64,000 bases of DNA, taken from Anas platyrhynchos. Taxonomy: Eukaryota; Chordata; Aves; Anseriformes; Anatidae. Positions within the stretch are counted from its first letter, which is position 1. Every line of letters starts with the position of its first letter. Location: the NCBI RefSeq assembly GCF_047663525.1, contig NC_092588.1:144048001-144112000 (forward strand), read 5' to 3'. The notes below the pieces were generated by a model. The model saw nothing but the letters and a program-made list of their open reading frames with translations. It was not told where the DNA came from and did not search any database. Below are positions 40,201-52,600 of this stretch, piece by piece. The translations under genes were made by a program, and so were the position numbers.

Positions 40201-43200
40201 CTCACGGCTTTGAGTTTTATAACATTGTTTATGACATTTGCTCTTTGGAACAATATCTGCTATATGTTCATTTTTCTCTTACTCCAAGCCCCAGCAATCA
40301 CCCTGGAATTGTATTACATAACAGACCACATCTGGCCTTGAAAAGGACAGTTCAAACTGTCCGTATCTGGGTCACGATCATTATTTTAATGTAGGTGCAG
40401 TGAGGGGATTTGAAGATAGGTAATGTCTCTACATTTTGAAAATGTCCTTTTATGGTATTTGTTTTAACTAACCATTATTTATTTCTACATCACAGTGGAA
40501 GCCTTTCAGAGCTGACACATAGGAGCAATAGAGAGTATAAGCAAGACGTGTCTAGAATCTGTAAGGACCCAATATATCCTGCATGAGTAGGGATTATAGC
40601 CCTCGGACCCCACAGCCTGTGGCCACACTTGAATTTCTGATGATTCGCTCCTTTGCAAATAGTTTCTGAATTTGCTAGCAAGCTCAAAGACACGAAAAGC
40701 AGGGCACTGTTATTTGGACATTTTTAATTTCAAAATAACCCAGTATCTGATGCAATTCACTTTAAATAGTACATCCTCAAATTATTCTTTTTAAAGCTTC
40801 CTTAAAAAATCATACGGGACTTTTCTGTTTCCCTATTGAAATTTACAGTGGTCTTTTCAGCAAGGAAGAAACTAATCAGGGTGCCAAATCTCAAAGTCTT
40901 TACACGGACAGTTAACCAAAATAAAGTTAAATATACATGTTAAGTCCTTGCAGGAATCAGACTTAACTAACCATAAAAGAGAAGTTATAAAAACTGCCTA
41001 TGCTGCCCAAGGCTGAGAGCAAACCAGAGAAGTGTGACTAGTTAGTAACTTATCTCAATTTCATTCAGTTACAAGTACATAAAGTACAGATTTCTCAGAC
41101 AACACTGCGATTTTCAGGTGGGAGGCAATCCTTCCTGATCATTCCTAACACAAGATCTTACAAGTTACTTAACAGTGCAGCATGCATCATTTGTAACTGA
41201 AGGGTTTCTCTTCTTTCTCTTTCAGTGAAACTCACGCTCAAAATCTTTGTGGGCTTAAAAAGAATCATTCGGCCTGGTTAGAAAACTTCGTTGCCCAATG
41301 CAGACTGAAAACTAAAGTGCCCTCACGCCACAGCAGGTAAATATGCAGGACAAATTCAATACTCACTACGTGTAAGGCAGCGTATCTGGGAAACAAGGGG
41401 GAACTGAAAGAGAAAAGACTGGGAAGTAGGCAGAAAAGGAAAGGAGACAAGAATAAGCACTAACAACCTGAGTCAACATTAACAAGAAAAGGCTCCCTGA
41501 AGGGAAGAGGTCCCTTTCTCATGACTTCTCTGTTTATTGATTCAAATGGAAGAAGATAGATACCACATTGTGAACCTGTTTTCTAATTAGAAAACAAGCT
41601 AAAAGATATCATTAAAACATCTGATTTTAAGAGTGCATGAAAAGCAAGCTGTTTTGACTATGACCTGTTTAGTCTGCTTTGAGCTTTTTAGAAGCTCAGT
41701 ATCAGAGGTTGTGGAACAGATGGAAGAAATAATGCCAGCACATTTTTTTCCCTTTAACCCAAATAACAGGATGTGCAGTAGGTAGATAACACAGGAGTGG
41801 TAGACAAAAACCTTCATTTAGCTTCTAGAATTTATAAGCACCATAGCTTCTGTGATTTTTAATTACCAAAGATGAGTATTATATGTTTAGTCTGCAAACA
41901 AACAAAAATTTGCAGAAATGTGTTAAACCTTGCACATCAAAAAAGTCCTACTTCATATTTTTTATTCATCTTTATCTTATATAGGAGGGATGATTTCAGC
42001 ATATTGCAAATCAGTCGAATACGCACTGTCATCAACTTTAACATAGGCTTCAAAAAGGTTTTGAAGTTCTGCGGCATCCCTGGCCATGCTCACAGCTTGC
42101 AGCCATCACTACATGCTCCCACCAAGCTCTCTAGGTCCAAAGAGGCCACAAGGACATGGTTTTGCCCCGATCCAGAAAGGTTGTCACTTGTCCTGTAAAA
42201 AATAATAAGGCCGTTATTTAAACAGACTCAACATAGGATCTACACCTTTTTTATCAGAAGATTTTAGGGGATTTTTAGTGTGGTAGAGCTGTGAGGAAGC
42301 CCCAGAGCCAGAGCCTTTGGCTGCAGCACATCAGCGACAGCCCCGTCTGGTAGCGACAGGCTAGGTATTAAAAGCAGAGTTGGTGGAGAATGCAGCTAAG
42401 ACATAGAGCCATATGCAGGTAATGATTGATCTCCACTGACCGAGATCCAAAAATATCATCATCTTTACACATCCCAGATATTTTTATTGACATGGTTAAA
42501 AATGCCCGTACCCAAAGAGCACTGGGTAATGCCTTCCAGAAAAGCACCTAGGAAGAAGTTGGTGAGTCAGAAGGTCAGATTTTTGTTTTTACAGTGATGT
42601 TAAAGACCAGGTTCATTTATAAGAGAGAGAAGCCTACACCTCTGAAATCTTGTCTATATTAGGGAATTTTACTCGTAAAACAGGGAAGCAAAATAACTTT
42701 ACACATTCCACCAGCTAAGCCCCACTAAAGTTAAAATTGCTGGGAGGTTAAATATGCACATATTTCTGCTGCCTTTCAGCATTTTTGCTGGTGGATCAAT
42801 CAAATGTTCCTCAGGCTAATTCTGTCCCTGCTTTGGAGCATGCTCAGAGTAGGTGGCTTTTTTTTTACATATCCATGTACTTAAATTGAACAAAATTTTA
42901 GTGCCAATGTATCAGCTGAGTTTTTCTACAGAAAGAAGAAAAACCATGCCAATGGGTGTGTGGCTTCTTTGCCAAATTTTAAGCAAGGAGTTCTGAGCTT
43001 CTCTATATGGGTAAAAAGTTGTCTTTTTGCTTAGGTGCTTAATAGATATTGATGAAAAAAATCCCTAACTTCTTACTCTTTTTCTACTGCACCTCTTAAA
43101 AAAAACAAAAACACAAACAAACAAAAAAAACAACACTCGGATTGCAAGAGATATCCAGAAAAGGAAAATTCTGCCTAAACAGTTAAAATTTCAAACAACC

Positions 43201-46200
43201 ACCAGCTGAAATTATAGCCAAGTAAAAGCTGCCTCTTATAATGGAAATGTCAGACATCCTTAATTATAGGTCACCACCAGTTCTGCCTACAACAGAGTAC
43301 GTTTATTTTCATCCATAGAAATGAATGGAGTTTAGGGGGAAAAAAGAAACCCCACCTCTTAAATCCAAAATCCAGGCTGCTCCTTCACTGCCGCTCTGCT
43401 TTGAGCCAGCCGAGCAGTTACAGAATTCCCACCCCACTTGTTTGCTGTGGTTACACAGCCCTGTGTTATTTCCACTATCTCACACGCAGAGCCAGAAGAA
43501 CTTGGAAGATGAAAAGGCTTTTGCTTTCAAATATTTTCCTTTTAAAAGCAGAAAGCTAAGTGTAATTCTATTAATGCATTTTTATTTTGGAGGGACTGCC
43601 GAAGTCAGGAAATACCAAGTCAATGCTCTATTATATTCATTGTGCAGATGTACCACTTTCTATTCCTCTTTTCCTTGTTAAATATAACCTGTTGTGTCAT
43701 ATTTTTATTACGGCATGTGCACTGTGACGGTTTCTGCAGCAATGCTGGAATCACCACCCAGGGGAGATTAGTTATAACTGAAGTGGATGGGCAAAAAACG
43801 AAGTGTAAAAAATGGCAGAAAGCAAGCCAGCTCGTGACAGAAAATGACGATCGTGAGCTATTGGAGCTTTGCTTCAACAGATTCAGGACACTGCTCATTT
43901 TCAGAGAATTTCTGGGGTGTCTCACTCATGTCATGCTACCGGTAGCTCTGTAAACTTTTTTATTTATTATTTTTTTTTTTTTGTAAAGCCGTGTATCAAA
44001 AGTTCTTACCCAAAACTCATGGGGATGATGGAGTTAAAGTAGTTTGCAATTCTCTTGTTCTTTACCTGTGCTTCACTATTCTCACACTTCACTCTAAGCC
44101 ACTTAGGTAGATAACAGTGCTTTAGCAAAGCAAACCAAGCGAGAGTACTGAAGCCACTAACCCTGACTTAAAGACTAACCTTTCCCTCCCAGACACAGAC
44201 CACTGTCTTGCCTCAAGGCTTTTCCTAATTGAGGAGCATCCTTACCTATGCCTGATGCTTTGGGAGGTTTTTCAACCTGATCTCGCTGCTTTGTTCTGCT
44301 CAATAGCGCGATAATGGGTCATTTCCCCAACCTGCTTGGAAGTGGATAACAGAGAGGTGTCACAGAGGCTCCCACGTTGTCAGTGTTAGCAGGGATTAAA
44401 CACTAGAAGGCAGCTTTACTGCTTGCCATTTGAAGCCTGGTTTTAGCCAGCACCTTGCCAACAAAGCTCAATTGCTGGACTTTCTCCCCAAAGCACATTT
44501 TTCCTCCTCTACTCGTTGGCTTTTGGTTGCTTGTCTCCGCCTTTTTGTGAGCAGCCTTGCAGGCTGTGCCCGTGACACAGGCTTCCACCCACCCCTCTTT
44601 CCATCTGCACGGCTGACTCCTCGCAGCATCGCCTAGGGTTCAGTTTGGGGTGATGGATTTATTTCAGCTGTGTCACTCCAAGAGGGGAGAGTCACTGCTT
44701 TTCACTTTTTACTGCCCTGAGATGAATGAAGGACAACTGCAGGCAGATTACTCTCAACAGGTTGCACTGAAACACTTTCATAATGGCACAAAATATCACA
44801 AAATGCTAAATGCACTGGAAAAAAAAAGCCAGATGCCAGGTACATCAATTGGGGAGAAATGGAGGCTACTCACTGGTGACTTGGTGTACAGGAAACACAG
44901 CAGTGATGCTGGCTACTCACAGCTCTGCAGGGACTTGGTAGTGACTAAGAGGTCACCCCAAATTCCTCCTCTAATAGGAATCCTTCAGATGAAATCAATG
45001 GGGCAGCTGGATAGGGGTGCAAGAGCAGTTTTTGGGTACTTCAGGTTATGAGTCTCTCCTTTTACTTTTCCTGGATATTCAAAGAAAGAGGCTCTGAAAG
45101 CACTCCCGCCCTCCTGCTTCCTTCTATAACTTCCTCAGATCCTCAGCCGTAGCTGGGACTCCCAAGGGAGAATTTGTATTCACTTAATGCTGGCTTGACT
45201 CAGCACAATGAGGTGAGGCTCCGGCCAAAACCCTCCCTGCGTCCATTTCGGAAAGCAGAGCTCTCAGGGAGTAGCCCCCCCGCCTTTTCCTTGATGCCCT
45301 CTGTGGATTCCCACTCGGGGCCCAGATCGCCGAGCCCACTGCCAGGTGAGGAGCACTGACGGTGTGCAGCTCGCCAGCAGAGCACTGCTCAGACGGCCTC
45401 TGTCTAGTAAATACACGGCTAGAGCTCGGCAGAGCTGCACTGAAAATTTCATAATGGAAAATGATAACGAGGAGATTACCTTTAGCCTGGTGGAATGTGA
45501 TCTAATCCCTAATGGGAGAGGCACAGAGGCAAGCCTGACACTCGCCCACATATATATACCTTAACCCTGAAGATATTAAGATATTTTAATACATACCTTA
45601 ACATTTGTGGGTTATTATTATTATATTTACTTTATTCTTACATCTCAGCTCCTTATTATTTTGTGCATACACCACTAAGGCAGTGATCTCCCAAACTCCT
45701 TGGCTCGCTCCAGACAGGAGGGTTATACTCACTTAGTGTCTAACACGGGAGTTCAGCTTTCAGCTGATACTGCTTTGCATCTCGCTGCAGTATGTCCTGA
45801 TTAAAGCTGGCAAGTTGAAATATTCCTTCTAATACTGGAATGATGTTTTTCTTATAAAAGGATCCCAGATGGCCAGATAACAGAAGAGATGTCTCTTGCA
45901 CTGAAATGCATAGTCAAAAAAGGGAGATTGCTGTTTCCAAAATCATATGGCATTTTCTAACAGGAAAGGCACAAAGATGACTGCAGCGTATCATCATGAA
46001 ACACATCCTCAGGCTTCAGATCAATGGCCTGATACTAATTAATCCCCATATTTTCTTTTTGAGGTCACATCTACAGTCAGGAGGTAGTGAGTGCTCTCCA
46101 TAGTCTGGCCATACATTGCAGTCCAAGGAGCAGTGGACCCTCTCAAAGGAGAATGACCTTTCTCATGACTTCTGGGAAATGATGGACCTCTGTAGTGAAA

Positions 46201-49200
46201 CAGCACATTTACCTTTTATAAACTATCTAGGAAAATACAGGAAAAGCCATATGGCTCAAGGAGGCATCTCCTAAAATTAGACATCACGTAACACAGTACC
46301 TAATTGTAAGGATACAGAGCCTACATCTGCTGGAACTGGGCGTAGCATGAAATGTCAAATGCAGATTTAGATGCAAGTAGGACTGCAAAAGGGAAATTAA
46401 GTGTCTTCAGTGTTCTTTTAATTGAGAAAGAAAGAGCTTGCTGATGAATGTGCTGAGAGTCTGATGGAAAAAAGCAAAAGGTTTAAAGAAATCTGAATCT
46501 CTTCACAGCAGGAAAGTGGAATGAAAAGGATTTGGAGCTTTTCTGTTACTTATCCCCCCACAGAGGGGCAGATTTATACATCTAGCTGGTGATTACCATT
46601 AGAGTAGATGCTGATGGAGCAAAGAAGTCCAAATGTATCCTCAAAAACTCTTCTTGGTTAAGGAATTTTCCATGTTGTGATCTTGGCTAGTCTCTCAAAG
46701 CATTTGGGAAAACAACTCTGATGGACTAAAAGTGTGAGACATGATGGATGGCATTCTATATACTGTATGTCAAATAAGCTAAAATCAAACTTAAAGGTCT
46801 GCCTACAACTGTCTTCCATGGAAATTCCAAGATTGTCTTCAAAGTGGAGGTTTGCACAAGCTGCATGGTCAGGATTTGGGAGCTATTTAGAATAAGGAGG
46901 AAAAAAAAAATGTATAAATCACTGAGAACACATCTTCTCAAGGCACAGAAAGAGACGGGATAACACAATTAACACGAAATGGGATCAAAACTAAAACTCT
47001 GACTGAAAAGGGAATCATCAATATTCCCGTTCTGTAATGTTGCCATCCATGCTGGACATAGCTGTAGCAGCTGCAAACAGCATTGGCCATACAACTGGAA
47101 CTGGAAACCTCTTCAGCCATTTCAAAGAAACAGGGTGAAGACTGAGTCTGCAGTGGCGGGTCCAGCACAGTACTCTTAACTGGTACTACTGCTGTTTTCA
47201 GTTTGCTAAAACACAGGGATTTGAACAGCAGCCTCGGCTGTGGTGGCAGTAATCTCCCCAGGAGGGATGGGGCAGGCAGATGCAGGTATAACCAAGGGAT
47301 CATGAATCTAGGCCATAGCTTTGTGACCTTCCTAATCCTTAAAAAATAGCTTTATGTATGTGTGTGTGGATACAAGTGTATGCTATGCAATAACAGATAG
47401 ACACTGCAAAGGTTATATGAAATTGTGTTGCATATTTTAATACCCCGACATGCGAGAAAAGCTAGTGAAGGAAAGGCAGTCTAAGCTCTCGTGTGGTAGG
47501 ACATGAGGAACAGCAGCAAGCAGCAAGAAAAAGAAGGCACAACTGAACTTACACAAAACGTTTCAATTTCAGTTTAGCTATGAGTTTTGATCTGGCACAT
47601 TTGGTGATCCCTGGCTGGCTGGATGCTCTGTCCAATATTTTCTTCTGTGGGTGAAGAACAGCCTGTTTGCTGAATTTGGCATTTAACTCTACAGAGTCAC
47701 AGCAATGGACAGGTCTGTCTGTTTGCTTTTTATTCTCTAGCCTTGCCCAAGTCAATAGAATGGGTAATCCATCATGACGCTGCAGGAAAGTGACTGGGGA
47801 AACAGCACCAAAATTGCTTGTTTAGGATTCATATCAGTACACATCAGTTGGAGGAGAATGGAGACCCAAGCAATGCATATGTCCTTAAATGCATTTTCAG
47901 AGGCTGTAAAACTAATGTAATGCATCACCATTAAAGAGAAAATGTGACCAATTCAGTCTGACTCAGATTAAGACTACATTGTAGTTAAAATGTCTCGAAA
48001 CAGAGTCTGAAAAATAGTTGTGCCCAAGTTGTTTTTCCACTGGAGAAATTAACTGTAGTTGCAAACATAATTTTCAGACCTTCTGGAATTAACATTTAAG
48101 CAAGCAACAATGTTAAGATTAAAAATGTCAAAGAACCTATAAATACTATTTAGGAGCAGAGTAGTCTTCACAAAGCAATCATCAAGTAAAGATAAAGCAG
48201 TCTAAGGTTAAGCAAGCAAGAAAGCGCAGTAGCCCTGCATTCACACTGGAGTGCTATTGTAGTGAAGAGCTTTTTTACTTTGCCAATTAATCTGACTCCT
48301 AAAATTAGCAATTAATCTATGAAATTCTTGTCATTATTTAGAATAAATGGCATGGCACTGAAGTACCATTATTAACAATTAAGCAAATTTCTTCTGGCCT
48401 CTTCTTCAAGATGCTACAATGATGAATCCAAAATACAAGCTCACCTGGCTGTAGGAACACACATCAACATTTTAATTACACAGCTTTGCAGGGGAAGCTT
48501 TGCACAGTTAACCTCTCTGTGCTAGGAATGCCATAATGTTTTACTAATGTTTCCGTGGATTACAAATACTTTTTTTTTTTTTCCCGATGGCAAAACAAAT
48601 GCTTTTGTTGCCTTTGGCATTGTGTGACATGGTACTTGATGTAAAAATCCACAGATACATGGCCTTATCAGGGAACTGTGTCTAAAGACACTCAGCAAGA
48701 ATGACAACACCTGCATGCAAGGCAACAAACTGTAGGACTTTCACCCTACAAAATCAGGAGTAGAAGTTGGAGCTAATTTCATTCAACAGAGAGGTGAAGT
48801 CATCTCCATAAACCTCAGCAGCCTCGCGGCAAGAAAACCCATCGCACTGACTGGTCTGATGTCAAGGGTAAGAGAAGCGCAGCTGCCTGTGAGGTAGGTT
48901 CACGGCCTCGGGTGCCTCAGGCTGTACTGCCTGGATGCCCACCAGCTGCCAAGACAGCCTGGAGTGACTACACCGAGTCTGACATCCCAGCTGAAGGTGG
49001 GCAAGTCCCACGCAGGATCACCTACTACCATCATTACACATGGATTAGTCATCACCTGCAAGAGATCAACTGCTTCAATGAGTGCCTCCCAACAGCTACT
49101 GACATGGGTAGTGGATCTTTTAAATGGAAATAAAATTACCTAAAAGGAGTTACAAAATAATTCTCATTACTCCAGACAGCTTTTTGTATTTGCAGAGGAC

Positions 49201-49231
49201 TGGTCAAAGACAAGATCCTGCAGGTGTCTAA
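36727..49231. other. Intergenic, no gene recognised
   Basis: Long AT-rich stretch with no recognised repeats except an A-rich tract (37233-37272) and short T-rich runs (about 43960-43982 and 48570-48583). The low repeat content makes it a reasonable place for ZEB1 distal enhancers, but conservation cannot be judged from one sequence. Confidence 0.7.
37233..37272 (+). repeat. A-rich tract with (GA)n
   Basis: A runs broken by one G, ending in GAGAGAGAG. Confidence 0.9.
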
Positions 49232-49695
49232 ATGCAAACAAAGCTCTCTGGTGCCACAGGGAGCTCTGGGCCCAGCAGGCCCAACCCCTGCTCACGCAGG
49301 GCCACCAGGAGCAGGGAGCCCAGGGCCATGGCCAGGCGGCTCCTGAAGATCCCCAAGAAGACTCCACCGCCTCTCTGGGTAACCTGTGCAGCACAGGTCA
49401 CCCCCACAGCGCAGAAGTGTTTCTGGTGTTCAGACAGAGCCTCCCGTAGGCCACTTTTTGCCCATTGCCTCTTGTCCTGGCTCTGGGCACTGCTAAAAAG
49501 AGCCTGGCTCCATCCTGTTTGCACCCTCCCTTCGGGTATTTACGGATGTTAAGACCACCACCAGACCACCTCTTCTCCAGGCTGAGCAGGCCCAGCACCC
49601 TCAGCCTTTCCACATCTGTCAGATGCTCCAGTCCCTTCACCATTTTTGTGGCTCTTCGTTGGACTCTCTCCAGAACGTCTCCTTTCAGCTTCTGG
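49232..49695 (-). mobile_element. CR1 LINE, 3'-end fragment
   Basis: The + strand holds the reverse complement of a CR1 tail. Blocks include GTGTTTCTGGTGTTCAGACA, TGCCTCTTGTCCTGGCTCTG, CTTCTCCAGGCTGAGCAGGC and CGTTGGACTCTCTCCAG. The extreme 3' repeat units are missing or decayed, and the 5' side ends near 49695. Open frames across it are remnants of low significance. Confidence 0.92.
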
Positions 49696-52600
49696 ACAAT
49701 CCCAGTTACTCATGATTTTTCAGTTAAACTCCCCACACATGTGAAGATATGCTTCTGGTCATCCCTTCAGCTGCCTACCTCGTCACCCTACCTATCCACC
49801 TGCAGATCTTCATGCAAGGCTTTTTCCCTCCCTGTCTCCTCTGCAGGAACTAATCTGAGACCTTCATTACTTACCTTGCATGTGTGAAATGTTGGGCATA
49901 ATTAATCTTTAATATGAAAGCCCAGTAGTCGTTAAGTCCCTCCAGGCTACCAGAAACCAAGGTTCAATTCTATCCTCTCATCAAAGAAATGTAAATCACC
50001 ATCATTCACAAGCTAATTCACCTCCCTAAAGACAACAGTTCAGGGGTACCAGTGAATGTTATGTTTTCTATAAAATAAAATAGTCGTTGAACCAGAGAAA
50101 GGTTATTTTATAGCCTAGTGGCTGAAAAAAATACCTAAGTGGTGAGAGAAGTAGAGGGTATTTCAAAATACTTTTCTTGAGATTAAACAGTTCTTGTCCT
50201 TTACTTACACAGTTAGACTGCATCCATAAGAGAAAATGAAAGTTCTTCAGAATATCTAAAGCCCATATGAGGCATATAGAGGAATATAGAGGGATATCTG
50301 CCCACCACAGAAATCTCAGTCCAAACCTTCCCAATAAGAAGAGGGAACTTGATAAATGGAATTTTAAAATCATTGGGTTCTTGGAAACCCCAGGACCACC
50401 TGCTTTGCTTGTAGCAAATGCTCTAATCTAAGCTTTTAATGCTTGGGTTAGAAAGACATTTTCAATTTGATCCCATATAAAATCTTTTTAGGCTAGGTGA
50501 GGAAAAAAAGAACTATAATTATTTGGAAGGATCTGAACTAGTTTTTCCTTGCAATCAAAAATTCCTGATATGCATAACCTTATGTGAGAATTATGACTGC
50601 TTTATCGACACGTGATTATTTGTGTGCTGAAATGCTGCTCCCTGCTCCAGTACACCAAACTCAGTTGTAACTATACCAAATTTTACACAGCTCTGTAGTG
50701 CCAACGAATTTGCTCTAAGCATTTGACTTCCAGTTATGTTCTTGTCCTCTTTAATACCATATGTTTGTATCTACCAGACAGACCCTTACATTGCCAAATA
50801 CAAGAATTAGACTTACCATGCTGAGTTCACCAATGCTTCAACTCATATCTATTAGAATATATCTGTGTTTCTTCATATGGTATTGAGCAATGATTTGTTG
50901 AGAGTTCTTAAGCAAAGCTAGACTTCTATTTGGATTTATTTGTTTGACTTGGTAGAATTAATTTATTCTTTTTTTTTTTTCTTTACGTTGATTCTGTATA
51001 TGCAGAATACACACTGCAAGCTTCAAAACTGTTACAGTTCCAAAACAACAGCTTTCCTTTATGTATTGACAAACATTTCCTGCAGAAGTATTATGCACTT
51101 TGCAGGGGGAAAAAAAATAAATAAGTGACAAACAAGACATAACAAATGAATGGCATCCAACTTTAGAATGTTTTCTGACAATAAATATATATATGTGTAT
51201 ATATAAATGGGAAGACTATGCGATAGAATAACTCAGAAATGCATTTTAAGTTGGGATTTAAAGAGCTGAGCGAGCCAGCTGTACAGATATCATAATGAAG
51301 AAAATAATTCCAAACGAGAGCCAAATGAGCCATCGCACAAAACTGCGAGACAGCAAACTGCAAGAGGGGTGGGGAGTAGAGCTAAATCAGAAACAGAGTG
51401 TAAGTTACAGAAGGAAACAAACGTGAACCATATGGAAAAATATTCACAACACATTAGTGTTTAATTAGATAATATAATGGATAAGGACACTTGTGCAGAG
51501 TCATCATAAACAAAGATGAATGGAAAATGTGCTACTAATAAAACCGGGTAATCTAACTGCGCTACAACTGTAATTTGATCAGTCACAAATTTAAAACAAA
51601 AATAATATTTTGATACAGCATTTTGCTACCGCATTTAGTAGTAGAAAAGAAAGTACAGAAGGAGACACTCTCAACTGAAGTTCCAGGTACTGTGAAAACA
51701 AACAGAGAAATCACCACAAGTGTTTGCAATCTAATGCTTGTACCCAAATTCGCGTCCCAGTTTCACTTGGAACACACAAAGGAGTCACCTTTTGAATAAA
51801 GAGTGTGGAATGGCCTTTTCCACTTTCTTTTCTAAAATCCGTTTGGCTTGTGTGAAGGCCCTATAACAGAGATAACATCTAAAGTAAATATTAGCATGGG
51901 AAAACGAACCTGTAGGGCCTGGTTATGTTTTCATACATTTACCTTATATAGGACAGCAACCTGACATAAGAAGCAGCACAGGTTAATTGCTTTCAAGAGA
52001 AAAACTCTATGCAACTGGTAGGGCAAACAGAGAGCAAGAGAAACAAAACGGTTTTGAAGGCCTTTGTGATCTTCACAAACACTTTCTTAATAGGGAAGAT
52101 TTTTGAGAAGCTATTTGCATGCATGCACGTCATTATAGCTATAGATAGCTACGCACACACTGCTGATTTATGAGAGATTTACGTATAAGGATGTAAACTG
52201 CCAAGCAGGTACAGTCTTGCAAGGTGTGCAAGACAAGACAATTAATTAGGAATCACAGCATCAAGCTTTAAGCGAATAAATAAAACATGGTAAAATACAG
52301 AAACAAGAAAAAAATTGAAGCTGAGGAGAGTAAAGAAGGGTAACTTCTCGTTATAAGTACCTACAAACTTGGCTCTAAATGAATGTGCAAATTTCTGGTG
52401 CCTTTGCCATTTTTTTGAGACTGCGTAATATCCTAGGGTACACCTTCAAAATATATTAGGTTCATTTGGAAGCAAAAATGGAAATCACAAGGCCATCTGG
52501 AAAGGCGCTAAGACTGCATGATGATATCTCTAAAATTCACTTTTTATCAAGATTACTTCCCCAGATAGCTGCACTCCAGCTGCACATTTCTGGGTCATTG

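Noticed and set aside
43642..43953. 103-codon frame with a hydrophobic start
   Set aside because: Looks like a signal-peptide protein at first sight but matches no family I know, and a minus-strand frame overlaps it. Left as chance.
49961..49985. GGTTCAATTC near 49970 as a tRNA B box
   Set aside because: No A box, acceptor stem or cloverleaf partner could be found around it.
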